Of a stretch of DNA of 64,000 nucleotides, positions 22,655 to 37,202 are shown in pieces. Origin of the DNA: Streptomyces sp. G-G2. GTDB lineage: Bacteria; Actinomycetota; Actinomycetes; Streptomycetales; Streptomycetaceae. Position numbers and translations under genes: made by a program. The DNA lies in the NCBI RefSeq assembly GCF_030063135.1, contig NZ_JASISO010000012.1, positions 104,192 through 168,191 of the forward strand, in the 5' to 3' direction. The notes beneath the pieces are model-generated. The model saw nothing but the letters and a program-made list of their open reading frames with translations. It did not search any database and was not told where the DNA came from. How positions within the stretch are numbered: the first letter of the stretch is position 1; each line of letters opens with the position of its first letter.

Positions 22655-23446
22655 CTACCGGCCGCGCGGCTTGCCCCGCTTGGCGCCGCCCTTGCCGCCG
22701 CCGCCCTTCGCTCCGCCACCGGAGGCGCCGCGCGGGTTCTTCCCGGCCGCGGGCCTGCCCCCGGCCTGCTTTCGGCCGCCCGCCGCGGCGTCGGGCCGCT
22801 TGGCCTTGGCCTTCTTCGGCTGCGGCGGGGTCGGCGTACGTCCCCGCGAGCTGTTGACCGTACGACCGCGCACGATCCCGATGAATTCCTCCACCAGATC
22901 GGTGGTCTCCTCCTCGGGCCACGACAGCGCGACGCGCGACTCGGGCGCGCCCGTGAGCGGCCGGTAGGTGAGGTCCTTGCGGTGGTGCAGCCGGGCCAGG
23001 GACTGCGGGACGGCGAGTACGCCGATCCCCGCCGCCACCAGCTCGATGGCGTCCGCCGTCGTCGCCGGGCGCTCGAACGCCGGCTTGCCCGGGAGCTGCT
23101 CCCAGTCGAGGGTGTCGTCGAGGGGGTGCAGCACGATCTCGTCGGCCAGATCGCCCGTGGCGACCTCTTCGGACGTCGTGATCAGGTGGTCCTTGGGGAT
23201 CACGACCACGGTGGTCTCGGTGTAGAGGGGGATCGCGCTGAGGTCCGTACGGTCGATCGGCAGCCGGACGAAGGCCGCGTCGGCGCCGCCGTCGCGCAGC
23301 AGACCGGGCGCCTCACCGGGGGTCACCTGGACCAGGGTCAGCGGGACGTCGGGCAGCCGCTCGTTCCAGATCCGCACCCACTTGGTGGGCGTCACTCCCG
23401 GGACGTACGCGAGCCGGAACGAAGGGGGTGTTTCCGAGCCTGTCAC
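22655..23446 (-). CDS. Stand-alone LysR substrate-binding domain with basic tail
   Basis: A 263-residue protein. Residues about 8-205 are a LysR-type effector domain (FRLAYVPGVTPTKWVRIWNE, PLYTETTVVVIPKDH, VAAGIGVLAVPQSLARLHHR), but the N-terminal winged helix that normally precedes it is absent. The last 55 residues are Lys/Arg/Gly/Ala-rich (PKKAKAKRP, GGGAKGGGGKGGAKRGK), like a histone H1 tail, and may bind nucleic acid. It is divergent from the DUF5997 gene across 58 bp. The GTG start (23446) has TAACCT 6 bp upstream and is probably leaderless. Confidence 0.85.
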   Translation of the reverse strand: MTGSETPPSFRLAYVPGVTPTKWVRIWNERLPDVPLTLVQVTPGEAPGLLRDGGADAAFVRLPIDRTDLSAIPLYTETTVVVIPKDHLITTSEEVATGDLADEIVLHPLDDTLDWEQLPGKPAFERPATTADAIELVAAGIGVLAVPQSLARLHHRKDLTYRPLTGAPESRVALSWPEEETTDLVEEFIGIVRGRTVNSSRGRTPTPPQPKKAKAKRPDAAAGGRKQAGGRPAAGKNPRGASGGGAKGGGGKGGAKRGKPRGR

Positions 23447-23504
23447 CCGGCCAGGTTACCGGTCGTGGTCGGAGGTAGCGCACACGCTCGATACTCTTGA
23501 CACC
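23447..23504. promoter_or_regulatory. Divergent leaderless promoters for the LysR-like and DUF5997 genes
   Basis: TACTCT (23492-23497) is 7 bp before the DUF5997 ATG, and TAACCT (23458-23453, minus) is 6 bp before the LysR-like GTG. Both mRNAs should lack a 5' UTR, and the 58-bp gap must hold any shared control site. Confidence 0.5.
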
Positions 23505-23909
23505 ATGACGTCGCACCAGAACACCCAGACCATGAAGCCCGCGACCGCGGCGAAGAAACTGGGTGTGTACCTCGAGGCCACACCCGCCGAGTTCCAGGAG
23601 GGCGTCGTCTCCCGCGCCGAGCTGACCGCCCTCCAGGCCGATCCGCCCCAGTGGCTCCAGGATCTGCGCCTCAACGGTCCGCACCCGCGCCCGGTGGTCG
23701 CGTCGAAGCTCGGCGTCTCCATCGCCGGTCTCGCGCGCGGGGGCGTCACGGACGCCCTCACCACCGAGCAGATCGAGGCCATCAAGGCCGAGCAGCCCGA
23801 ATGGCTCCAGAAGGAGCGCACCACGCAGGCCGAGGTCCGCAAGGAAACGGTCCGCATCAAGGCGCGCGACGCGGAGCGCGCCGCGAAGTCCCAGGACCAG
23901 CGTTCCTGA
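23505..23909 (+). CDS. DUF5997 family protein, possible helix-turn-helix partner
   Basis: A 134-residue soluble, charged protein, leaderless ATG at 23505. It contains two similar halves: AAKKLGVYLEATPAEFQEGV followed by PQWLQDLR, and VASKLGVSIAGLARGGVTDA followed by PEWLQKER. The second half, ASKLGVSIAGL, reads like a recognition-helix segment. The C-terminus is a charged helix (EVRKETVRIKARDAERAAKS). The family function is not known to me. Its divergent partner is a LysR sensor domain lacking a DNA-binding domain, so complementation in trans is an attractive inference. Confidence 0.8.
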   Translation: MTSHQNTQTMKPATAAKKLGVYLEATPAEFQEGVVSRAELTALQADPPQWLQDLRLNGPHPRPVVASKLGVSIAGLARGGVTDALTTEQIEAIKAEQPEWLQKERTTQAEVRKETVRIKARDAERAAKSQDQRS

Positions 23910-23918
23910 CCCCGCGTC

Positions 23919-23968
23919 CACCGGTGCCCCGGGCCCGCGGCCGTGCCGCCGGGCCCGGGGCACCGGTG
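23919..23968. terminator. Bidirectional terminator
   Basis: A perfect 19-bp inverted repeat (23919-23937 and 23950-23968) around a 12-nt loop lies between the converging DUF5997 and rox genes. Confidence 0.8.
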
Positions 23969-24023
23969 CGTTCGCGTTTAGCGGTCCAGCGGTCCGGCGG
24001 ACCGTCCGCCGGGCCGTCCGCGC

Positions 24024-25472
<1,449 letters not shown>

Positions 25473-25543
25473 TCAGCAGGTACTTCGCGAATCTCTCAAT
25501 TCGCCAGGTTCTGGTGTCGAAGGGCGATTCTGCTGCACGACCG

Positions 25544-25562
25544 GGGCCTTGCCGCAAGCCCC
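25544..25562 (-). promoter_or_regulatory. Rifamycin-associated element (RAE) upstream of rox
   Basis: On the minus strand the 19-mer GGGGCTTGCGGCAAGGCCC, an imperfect palindrome, is identical to the RAE consensus as I remember it from work on rifamycin-inactivating enzymes. It is 84 bp before the rox start and just downstream of a TATAGC -10-like box (25576-25571, minus). RAEs are linked to rifampicin-induced expression. Confidence 0.85.
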
Positions 25563-25585
25563 CCGGTGCGCTATATCTTGATAGT

Positions 25586-25611
25586 GGCAAGGAGTGCGAG
25601 ACCTCCTTGCC
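25586..25611. other. Palindrome upstream of the rox promoter
   Basis: GGCAAGGAG (25586-25594) and CTCCTTGCC (25603-25611) form a perfect 9-bp inverted repeat with an 8-nt centre. It covers the region where a -35 box for rox would lie, so it may be an operator; a terminator of a plus-strand transcript is the alternative. Confidence 0.4.
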
Positions 25612-25688
25612 TTTCGTCATTTCTGGGCCCGGACCGCCTCCTGGCCCTGTCCCGCCCCCCGTGACGACCCCCGGGAGGCCGAGCGACC

Positions 25689-27921
<2,233 letters not shown>

Positions 27922-27925
<4 letters not shown>

Positions 27926-28842
27926 GCGGCTCCGTCGGCAGTGCCCGCAAGCACACCGCGCTCCCCAAGGCCGAGATCCTCATCGAGGCGCTGCCCTGGC
28001 TGACCCGCCACAACGGCAAGATCGTCGTCATCAAGTTCGGCGGCAACGCCATGATCGACGAGGACCTGAAGGCCGCCTTCGCCCAGGACGTGGTCTTCCT
28101 GCGCCAGGCGGGCCTGCGGCCCGTCGTCGTGCACGGCGGCGGTCCGCAGATCAACGCCCAGCTCGACAAGCAGGGCCTGGTCAGCGAGTTCAAGGCGGGC
28201 CTGCGCGTCACCACCCCCGAAGCGATGGACATCGTACGGATGGTCCTCGCCGGGCAGGTCCAGCGCGAACTGGTCGGGCTGCTCAACCAGCACGGGCCGC
28301 TCGCCGTCGGCATGACCGGCGAGGACGCCCACACCATCACCGCCGTCCAGCACCGGCCCGAGATCGACGGGGAACGCGTCGACATCGGCCGGGTCGGCGA
28401 GATCACCGCCATCGACACCGGGGCGATCGAGGCGCTCCTGGCGGACGGCCGGATCCCGGTCATCTCCTCCATCGCGCGCAGCGCCGACGACGCGCACGTC
28501 TACAACGTGAACGCCGACACCGCGGCCGCCGCGCTGGCCGCCGCCCTCGGCGCCGAGACCCTGATGGTCCTCACGGACGTCGAGGGCCTGTACGCGGACT
28601 GGCCGAACAGCGACGAGGTCATCAGCCGGCTCACCGTCAGCGAGCTGGAGAAGCTGTTGCCCGAGCTGTCCAGCGGCATGGTCCCCAAGATGGAGGGCTG
28701 CCTGCACGCCGTCCGCGGCGGCGTGAGTACCGCCCGGGTGATCGACGGGCGGGTCCAGCACTCGATCCTGCTGGAGATCTTCACGGACGAGGGCATCGGC
28801 ACGATGGTCGTGCCCGACGTACAGGGAGGGGAGCCCCGGTGA
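27922..28842 (+). CDS. argB: Acetylglutamate kinase
   Basis: The committed step of the pathway and usual target of arginine feedback inhibition. It has 306 residues of the amino-acid-kinase fold: [16 protein letters not shown] (phosphate-binding loop), [19 protein letters not shown] and [18 protein letters not shown]. An N-terminal helix of about 25 residues before the fold matches arginine-sensitive hexameric NAGK enzymes. ATGA overlap with argJ. Confidence 0.97.
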
Positions 28843-30056
28843 CCGGGAGCAACGGAAACCAGGAGTACGGAGCCCGCTGGCAGGCGTCGCTCACCAACAA
28901 CTACGGCACCCCCGCGCTCGCGCTCGTGCGCGGCGAGGGCGCCCAGGTCTGGGACGCCGACGGCCGCCAGTACACCGACTTCGTCGGCGGCATCGCGGTC
29001 AACGCCCTCGGCCACGCCCACCCGGCGATCGTCGAGGCCGTCTCCACCCAGATCGCCTCGCTCGGCCACGTCTCCAACCTCTACGCCTCCGAGCCCGTCC
29101 TCGCGCTCGGCGAACGGCTGCTCCAGCTCTTCGGCCGCCCCGGCAAGATTTTCTTCTGCAACTCCGGCGCCGAAGCGGTCGAGGCGGCCTTCAAGGTCGG
29201 GCGGCTGACCGGGCGTACGCACATGGTCGCCACCACCGGCGGCTTCCACGGCCGCACCATGGGTGCCCTCGCCCTCACCGGCCAGCCCGCCAAGCAGACT
29301 CCCTTCCTGCCGCTGCCCGGTGACGTCACGCACGTGCCCTACGGCGACGTGGCGGCCCTGCGCGCCGCGGTCACGGAGGACACCGCCCTCGTCCTGATCG
29401 AGCCGATCCAGGGCGAGAACGGCGTGGTCGTCCCCCCGGCCGGTTACCTCACCGCCGCCCGCGAGATCACCCGCGCCACCGGAACGCTGCTCGCCCTCGA
29501 CGAGGTGCAGACCGGCATCGGCCGCTGCGGCCAGTGGTTCGAGCACCAGGCGCACGACGGGGTCGAACCCGACCTCGTCACGCTCGCGAAGGGTCTGGGC
29601 GGCGGTCTGCCGATCGGCGCGCTCGCCGCCTTCGGGCCGGCCGCCGACCTGCTCCAGCCCGGCCAGCACGGCACCACCTTCGGCGGGAACCCGGTCGCCT
29701 GCGCCGCCGGCCTCGCGGTGATCGACACCATCGCCGCCGACGGCCTCCTCGGCCAGGTCAAGGAGCGCGGCGAGCGGCTGCGCTCCGGAATCGAGAGCGC
29801 CGGAGGCGGGAACGGCCACCCGCTGGTCTCCCACGTCCGCGGCGCCGGCCTCCTGCTGGGTATCGTGCTGACCGAGCCCCTCGCACCGAAGGTGCAGAAG
29901 GCGGCTCAGGATGCCGGCTTCCTGGTCAACGCGCCCGCCCCCGACGTCGTACGGCTGATGCCGCCGTTCGTACTGACCGAGGCCGAGGCGGACGCGTTCG
30001 TCCGGGCCCTGCCCGGCATCCTCGACGCGGCCCACGGGGACGGATCCGGAGAATGA
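28839..30056 (+). CDS. argD: Acetylornithine aminotransferase
   Basis: A class III PLP aminotransferase of 405 residues making N-acetylornithine. PLP-lysine is in [20 protein letters not shown]; the substrate/cofactor segment [20 protein letters not shown] and the [13 protein letters not shown] motif are intact. GTGA overlap with argB; argR begins 7 bp after the stop. Confidence 0.97.
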   Translation: MTGSNGNQEYGARWQASLTNNYGTPALALVRGEGAQVWDADGRQYTDFVGGIAVNALGHAHPAIVEAVSTQIASLGHVSNLYASEPVLALGERLLQLFGRPGKIFFCNSGAEAVEAAFKVGRLTGRTHMVATTGGFHGRTMGALALTGQPAKQTPFLPLPGDVTHVPYGDVAALRAAVTEDTALVLIEPIQGENGVVVPPAGYLTAAREITRATGTLLALDEVQTGIGRCGQWFEHQAHDGVEPDLVTLAKGLGGGLPIGALAAFGPAADLLQPGQHGTTFGGNPVACAAGLAVIDTIAADGLLGQVKERGERLRSGIESAGGGNGHPLVSHVRGAGLLLGIVLTEPLAPKVQKAAQDAGFLVNAPAPDVVRLMPPFVLTEAEADAFVRALPGILDAAHGDGSGE

Positions 30057-30063
30057 GACGACG

Positions 30064-30600
30064 ATGAGCCAGGCGCAGGAACACGAGCAGAGCGGCCAGT
30101 CCGTTCCGCAGACCCGAACCGCCCGCCACCGCCGGATCGTGGACATCCTCAACCGGCAGCCGGTCCGCTCGCAGAGCCAGCTGGCCAAACTGCTCGCCGA
30201 CGACGGGCTGAGCGTCACCCAGGCGACGCTCTCCCGGGACCTCGACGAGCTGGGCGCGGTGAAGATCCGCAACACCAACGGCGAGCTGATCTACGCGGTG
30301 CCGAGCGAGGGCGGATTCCGCACCCCGCAGGCCCCGCTGGGCGAGTCGGCGAAGGAGGAGCGCATGCGGCGCCTCTCCGGTGAGCTGCTGATCTCGGCGG
30401 AGGCCTCCGCGAACCTCGTGGTCCTGCGCACCCCGCCGGGCGCGGCCCAGTTCCTCGCCTCGGCGATCGACCAGGCCGAACTCCGGGCCATCCTCGGCAC
30501 GATCGCGGGCGACGACACCCTGATGCTGATCAGCCGTGACCCGGTGGGCGGCCAGGCGCTCGCCGATCACCTCCTGCGTCTGGCGCAGAAGGAGGGCTGA
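30064..30600 (+). CDS. argR: Arginine repressor
   Basis: A 178-residue ArgR/AhrC protein. The N-terminal winged helix (about 22-85) has [20 protein letters not shown], followed by [15 protein letters not shown]; the C-terminal arginine-binding hexamer domain ends [20 protein letters not shown]. It closes its own target operon, so the operon is feedback regulated. Expected targets in this window are the boxes before argC and argG. Confidence 0.96.
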   Translation: MSQAQEHEQSGQSVPQTRTARHRRIVDILNRQPVRSQSQLAKLLADDGLSVTQATLSRDLDELGAVKIRNTNGELIYAVPSEGGFRTPQAPLGESAKEERMRRLSGELLISAEASANLVVLRTPPGAAQFLASAIDQAELRAILGTIAGDDTLMLISRDPVGGQALADHLLRLAQKEG

Positions 30601-30616
30601 GGGCGACCCTGGGGGA

Positions 30617-31423
30617 ATGAGCCACCACCCCCTCTGGGCAGCGGTGTTCGAGGCCGCTGCCGTCGCCCTTGCCTGTTACGCCGTGCTCGGAGTGCTCTGG
30701 CGGGTACGGGACCGGGCAGACCGGGCCGCCGCCGCACTGCTGGCCACCGCCCCGCCCGATCCGTACCACGCGGTGGCCGTGGCGGGACGCGGTGCGGACA
30801 CGCACCGCCCCGCCGTCGCCCGGTTGCTGCTCGACGGCTCCGTGGAGATCGACGAACGGGGCCTGCTGACCCTGGCCCCCGGGGGCCCGCACCAGGGGCC
30901 GGAGCCCGGCCCGACGCCGGTGCACCCGCTGCCCGCCGCCGTCCTGGCCACGCTGATCCGCCGGGCCCGGCCCACCGCTGTGGCCGAGCTGTCCGGTGAC
31001 CAGGCACTGAACGCGGCCCGCGAGGCCTTCCTCGCCGTCGAGGACGCGAAGTACCCCCGGCTGGCCGAGGTCCGGGTCCGGGACCGGCTCGCCGACCTCG
31101 CGATACTGCTGATCATGGCGGTGGTCGCCTGGTACAGCTTCCAACTGGTGGTGCTGTCGCGGCCGGACACCCTGCGGGGCATCGTGCTGATGGGTACGTT
31201 CGTCCTCGCCGTGGCGGTCGGCGCCTGCGGGGCGCTGCTCGCGGCCATGGTCATGGTGCGGGTGTGGCCGAAGCGGCGCGACCCGTTCCGCGCGTACTGC
31301 GCCGCGCTGCCCCCGCACCCGGACGTCGCCGCCCTGGACCCGGGGCTGCTGGCCCGGATCGACCACCGGGAGCCGAGCCCCGTGGAGTTCGACACCTGGG
31401 TGGACAGCGGCGGCGCGTTCTGA
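30617..31423 (+). CDS. TIGR04222-like membrane protein
   Basis: A 268-residue protein with an N-terminal helix (about 8-28), a cytosolic domain with DPYHAVAVAGRGADTHRPAV, ARLLLDGSVEIDERGLLTL and a helical region, then two adjacent C-terminal helices (about 165-185 and 195-220). This matches TIGR04222-type membrane proteins, whose function is unknown. The start ATG (30617) sits 16 bp after the argR stop behind GGGGG, so it may be co-transcribed with argR. Confidence 0.7.
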   Translation: MSHHPLWAAVFEAAAVALACYAVLGVLWRVRDRADRAAAALLATAPPDPYHAVAVAGRGADTHRPAVARLLLDGSVEIDERGLLTLAPGGPHQGPEPGPTPVHPLPAAVLATLIRRARPTAVAELSGDQALNAAREAFLAVEDAKYPRLAEVRVRDRLADLAILLIMAVVAWYSFQLVVLSRPDTLRGIVLMGTFVLAVAVGACGALLAAMVMVRVWPKRRDPFRAYCAALPPHPDVAALDPGLLARIDHREPSPVEFDTWVDSGGAF

Positions 31424-31447
31424 GGGCCGTCCGAGGCCTGCCGCCGG

Positions 31448-32137
31448 TCAGTAGCGGGTCACGTCGAGCGGCCCCGACTCCGTGCCCACCGCGATGTGCG
31501 GGCGTCGCTCCGGCCTGGCCCAGCGCAGGATCGCCCGCATCGACTCCTCGGGCACCGAGACGCAACCCGCCGTGGCGCCCTTGCCGTTGACGTGCAGGAA
31601 GATCCCGGCGCCGCGCCCGTGCACCGGCCGGTCGTAGTTGAAGCCGATGACCAGGGCGTACGCGTACTGCTCCGGGTAGTCCACCAGGTGCTCGGCCTCG
31701 CCGGGCGCGCAGTCGGCGGGCAGCGGCTCCGCCCAGCGGTTGTAGGCGCCCGAGGAGTTGTCCTGGCACCACCAGGACCCCTCCCGGACCGATCGGTACC
31801 CGTACGCCGTGCCCGTCGGCGCGGGCCGGATGCCGAAGGCGTACGGCAGGTCGTACAGGCCGGTGGGCGTCGTGTTGGTGCCCTGGACCCGGGTGGCACC
31901 CTCGGTGAGCCCGTTCGCGCCGAACCGGGCGGGCGCGCCGCCCATCGCCGTCCACCGCCCCGCCCGCCGCTCCCACCAGGTCACCCGTCCGGTGGTGGCA
32001 CCCGGCGCGGGCGCGACGGCGGTGATCAGCTGACTGCCGCCGCCGGTGTCGGCGAGCCGGTCGGGCAGTGGCGCCTCGCCGGGCAGCAGCAGGGAAGTGA
32101 CGATCAGTGAGCCGAGGGCGACGGCGGTTCGCAGCAC
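31448..32137 (-). CDS. L,D-transpeptidase-family (YkuD) secreted protein
   Basis: A 229-residue protein with a short signal peptide (LRTAVALGSLIVTSLLLPGE). The YkuD-like motif is seen as IFLHVNGKGATAGCVSVPEE, which supplies the His and the catalytic Cys. LPYAFGIRPAPTGTAYGYR and GFNYDRP are other family features. It is shorter than the Ldt enzymes with Ig domains and belongs with the small stand-alone group, so peptidoglycan cross-linking is possible but not assured. It lies 3 bp from the oxidase gene upstream and probably shares its mRNA. Confidence 0.82.
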   Translation of the reverse strand: MLRTAVALGSLIVTSLLLPGEAPLPDRLADTGGGSQLITAVAPAPGATTGRVTWWERRAGRWTAMGGAPARFGANGLTEGATRVQGTNTTPTGLYDLPYAFGIRPAPTGTAYGYRSVREGSWWCQDNSSGAYNRWAEPLPADCAPGEAEHLVDYPEQYAYALVIGFNYDRPVHGRGAGIFLHVNGKGATAGCVSVPEESMRAILRWARPERRPHIAVGTESGPLDVTRY

Positions 32138-32140
32138 ATG

Positions 32141-32722
<582 letters not shown>

Positions 32723-32726
32723 GCCG

Positions 32727-32951
32727 TCAGTATCCTTCCGTGGCCGATGCGCGGACGGGTAGTCCGAGGTGTGAACGCATCCGGCGCGAGACGTGGTCGC
32801 CGAAGAGCCCGGTACAGCGCTCCAGCAGGGCGCCGACCTCCGGGTCGCGGGCGGGGGGGCAGGTCCGGTGGCGCGAGGCGCACCTCGCGCACGACCGCCG
32901 CCGGTGGATCCCGTCCGCGCGGCGGACGGCGATCAGGGGTGGCGGCCCCAC
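32727..32951 (-). CDS. Small Cys/Arg-rich hypothetical protein
   Basis: A 74-residue ORF beginning with GTG at 32951, preceded by AAGAAGG with a 6-nt gap, and ending 4 bp before the PPOX gene. GC3 is very high through the first 55 codons, which argues for real coding. It contains RRRSCARCASRHRTCPPARD, possibly a metal-binding knuckle, then a helix (EVGALLERCTGLFGDHVSRR). No family recognised. Confidence 0.5.
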   Translation of the reverse strand: MGPPPLIAVRRADGIHRRRSCARCASRHRTCPPARDPEVGALLERCTGLFGDHVSRRMRSHLGLPVRASATEGY

Positions 32952-33049
32952 CGCCCGCCTTCTTGTCCCACCGACGGTGGGGTCTCCCGCTGCTCATGGC
33001 CCCGACCCTAGGCGGCGGAGCCGGGTGGGGGCTCGGATTTCCGGGCTCG

Positions 33050-33083
33050 TTGACGAAACATACGGAGTAGTGCATAGTTATGC
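33050..33083 (+). promoter_or_regulatory. argG promoter with ARG-box-like palindrome
   Basis: TTGACG (33050-33055), a 17-bp spacer and CATAGT (33073-33078) make a strong promoter. GCATA-GT-TATGC (33072-33083) is a perfect palindrome covering the -10 and resembles half of an ARG box. ArgR repression of argG is inferred. Confidence 0.65.
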
Positions 33084-33116
33084 CTGTCGTCAGATGCACC
33101 ATGTAAGGAGAAACCC

Positions 33117-34310
33117 GTGACCGAGCGCGTCGTACTCGCCTACTCGGGCGGCCTGGACACCTCCGTCGCCATCGGCTGGATCGCCGAGGAGACGGGCGCC
33201 GAGGTCATCGCCGTCGCCGTGGACGTCGGCCAGGGCGGCGAGGACCTGGACGTCATCCGCAAGCGCGCGCTCGCCTGCGGCGCCGTCGAGGCCGAGGTCG
33301 CGGACGCCAGGGACGAGTTCGCCGACGAGTACTGCCTCCCGGCGATCAAGGCCAACGCCCTCTACATGGACCGCTACCCGCTGGTCTCCGCGCTCTCGCG
33401 GCCGACCATCGTCAAGCACCTGGTCGCCGCCGCCAAGAAGCACAACGCGTCGATCGTCGCCCACGGCTGCACCGGCAAGGGCAACGACCAGGTCCGTTTC
33501 GAGGCCGGTATCGCCGCCCTAGGCCCCGACCTCAAGTGCATCGCCCCGGTCCGTGACTACGCGATGACCCGCGACAAGGCGATCGCCTTCGCCGAGAAGG
33601 CCGATCTGCCGATCGCGACCACCAAGAAGTCCCCGTACTCCATCGACCAGAACGTCTTCGGGCGCGCGGTCGAGACGGGTTTCCTGGAGGACATCTGGAA
33701 CGCGCCGATCGAGGACATCTACGAGTACACCTCGAACCCGGCCGTCCCGCGGGAGGCCGACGAGGTCGTCATCTCCTTCAAGGAGGGCGTCCCGGTCGCC
33801 ATCGACGGCAAGCCCGTCTCCGTGCTCCAGGCCATCCAGCAGCTCAACGAGCGGGCGGGCGCCCAGGGCGTCGGCCGGATCGACATCGTCGAGGACCGGC
33901 TCGTGGGCATCAAGTCCCGTGAGGTCTACGAGGCGCCGGGCGCGATCGCGCTGATCACCGCCCACCAAGAGCTGGAGAACGTCACCGTCGAGCGCGAGCT
34001 GGCCCGGTACAAGCGGCAGGTCGAGCAGCGCTGGGGCGAGATGGTCTACGACGGCCTGTGGTTCTCCCCGCTCAAGCGCGCCCTGGACGGCTTCATCAAC
34101 GAGGCCAACCAGCACGTCACCGGTGACATCCGGATGACCCTGCACGCGGGCCGCGCCGTGGTCACCGGCCGAAAGTCCGAGGAGTCGCTGTACGACTTCA
34201 ACCTCGCGACCTACGACTCGGGCGACACCTTCGACCAGTCCAAGGCCCAGGGCTTCATCGAGATCTTCGGCCTGTCCTCGAAGATCGCCGCGCGCCGCGA
34301 CCTCGCCTGA
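33117..34310 (+). CDS. argG: Argininosuccinate synthase
   Basis: Joins citrulline and aspartate with ATP. It has 397 residues: the PP-loop [20 protein letters not shown], then [18 protein letters not shown] and the C-terminal oligomerisation tail are complete. GTG start behind AAGGAG (33103-33108). It is separated from argCJBDR by 2.5 kb but controlled by a similar box. argH follows after 106 bp. Confidence 0.97.
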   Translation: MTERVVLAYSGGLDTSVAIGWIAEETGAEVIAVAVDVGQGGEDLDVIRKRALACGAVEAEVADARDEFADEYCLPAIKANALYMDRYPLVSALSRPTIVKHLVAAAKKHNASIVAHGCTGKGNDQVRFEAGIAALGPDLKCIAPVRDYAMTRDKAIAFAEKADLPIATTKKSPYSIDQNVFGRAVETGFLEDIWNAPIEDIYEYTSNPAVPREADEVVISFKEGVPVAIDGKPVSVLQAIQQLNERAGAQGVGRIDIVEDRLVGIKSREVYEAPGAIALITAHQELENVTVERELARYKRQVEQRWGEMVYDGLWFSPLKRALDGFINEANQHVTGDIRMTLHAGRAVVTGRKSEESLYDFNLATYDSGDTFDQSKAQGFIEIFGLSSKIAARRDLA

Positions 34311-34404
34311 GGTCCAGTCGTTACGCGTACGCGGTACGCGCAGTGCTTTGACGGCCTCCCCGGCACCTCCGCGACGGGGAGGCCGTCGTACACCCACCTC
34401 TTGA

Positions 34405-36060
<1,656 letters not shown>

Positions 36061-36085
<25 letters not shown>

Positions 36086-36585
36086 GCGCCCAGTCGCTCG
36101 AAGTCGGCCCGGACCAGGCCGATCCGCTCGTCCACGCGGAGCAGCAGGGCGTGCGCGGGGTGGAGCTCGTCGACGTAATCGCGGTCCCTCGGCGTGATGT
36201 CGTCGTCGATCCAGGCGAAGGGCCGGTCCGCGGCGTATTCCAGGACGTACTGCGTCTTCCAGAAGGTCCCGCGCGGCGCGTGCCCGTGCCTCTGGGGCCA
36301 GTCGATGAAGGGCAGCCTCGGCAGGCCCAGGTGCGGGCCTATCCAGTCGTTGGCCTCGTCCTTCCAGGTGGTCGCCCAGACCAGTTCGTACGTCCGCGCC
36401 AGCGCGAGCAGCCGCTCGCCGTGGCCGTGGTTCAGCCAGACCCGCAGGGGTCTGCGGCTCTCGGCCTCCGTCCAGCCGGTGGGGCGCATCCGGTGGGTGG
36501 TGTAGCCCTCCGGGCGGCGCTGGCGCTGGGCGGCGTACGGGTTCAGCGGGCCGTCCACGTCGATCAGCAGGAGCGGTTTCGTCAT
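36061..36585 (-). CDS. HAD-fold protein of the short actinobacterial type
   Basis: A 174-residue protein that opens with TKPLLLIDVDGPLNPYAAQR, the HAD motif I (DxDG) with the nucleophile Asp, and has YELVWATTWKDEAND (motif II, Thr) and PFAWIDDDI (motif IV, Asp pair). The cap domain is minimal. Substrate unknown; a nucleotide or sugar phosphatase is possible. It is divergent from the TetR gene with a 65-bp gap holding the operator palindrome. Confidence 0.82.
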
Positions 36586-36611
36586 GTCTCGATCTTCCTA
36601 TGGGCGATAAA

Positions 36612-36633
36612 AATGAGACGTGAACGTCTCATT
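36612..36633. promoter_or_regulatory. TetR operator palindrome
   Basis: ATGAGACGT-GA-ACGTCTCAT (36613-36632), extended by an A/T pair to 22 bp, is a perfect palindrome. It sits at the -35 position of a promoter with TATGGT (36640-36645) and a leaderless ATG at 36651. It lies between the HAD and TetR genes, so it can control both. Confidence 0.75.
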
Positions 36634-36650
36634 CGGGCTATGGTTGTCTC

Positions 36651-37202
36651 ATGGCCATGGATCGTGACCAGGTGCTGCGCGACGCGGCGGCCCTGCTCTC
36701 CCGCAAATCGACCGCGACGATGGACGAGGTCGCCCGCGCGGCGGGCATCGGCCGCGCGACCCTGCACCGGCACTTCGCCGGGCGCGACGCCCTCGTACGG
36801 GCCCTGGAGGAACTCGGCATCCACGCGTTCGAGGTCGCCTTCGACAACGCCCGCCTCGACGAGGGGAGCGCGGTCGAGGCCCTGGGGCGCCTGGTCGCCG
36901 AGGCCGAGCCGAACGCCCTGCTGCTGGCCTTCCTCGTCACCGAGAACCAGCTGTTCGAGGGCGATCAGATCAACGAGGGCTGGGCCCGGCTCGACGCCCG
37001 GGTCTCCGGGCTCTTCCGGCGCGGCCAGCAGGAGGGCGACATCCGGATCGACCTGAGCCCCGCCTGGCTCACCGAGGCCCTCTACGGCCTCATCGGCACC
37101 TGCGCCTGGGCCGTGATGGACGGCCGGGTGGCCGCCAAGGACTTTCAGTACATGATCACCGAGTTGCTGCTCGGTGGCGCACGACGGAGTGTGGAGAAAT
37201 GA
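36651..37202 (+). CDS. TetR-family repressor
   Basis: A 183-residue regulator: helix-turn-helix at about 10-55 (TMDEVARAAGIGRATLHRHF, then AGRDALVRALEELG) and a helical ligand domain. It is followed by an MFS drug exporter whose ATG overlaps its stop (ATGA, 37199-37202), the classic layout of a substrate-induced efflux pair. The palindrome just upstream is the likely operator. Confidence 0.92.
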   Translation: MAMDRDQVLRDAAALLSRKSTATMDEVARAAGIGRATLHRHFAGRDALVRALEELGIHAFEVAFDNARLDEGSAVEALGRLVAEAEPNALLLAFLVTENQLFEGDQINEGWARLDARVSGLFRRGQQEGDIRIDLSPAWLTEALYGLIGTCAWAVMDGRVAAKDFQYMITELLLGGARRSVEK

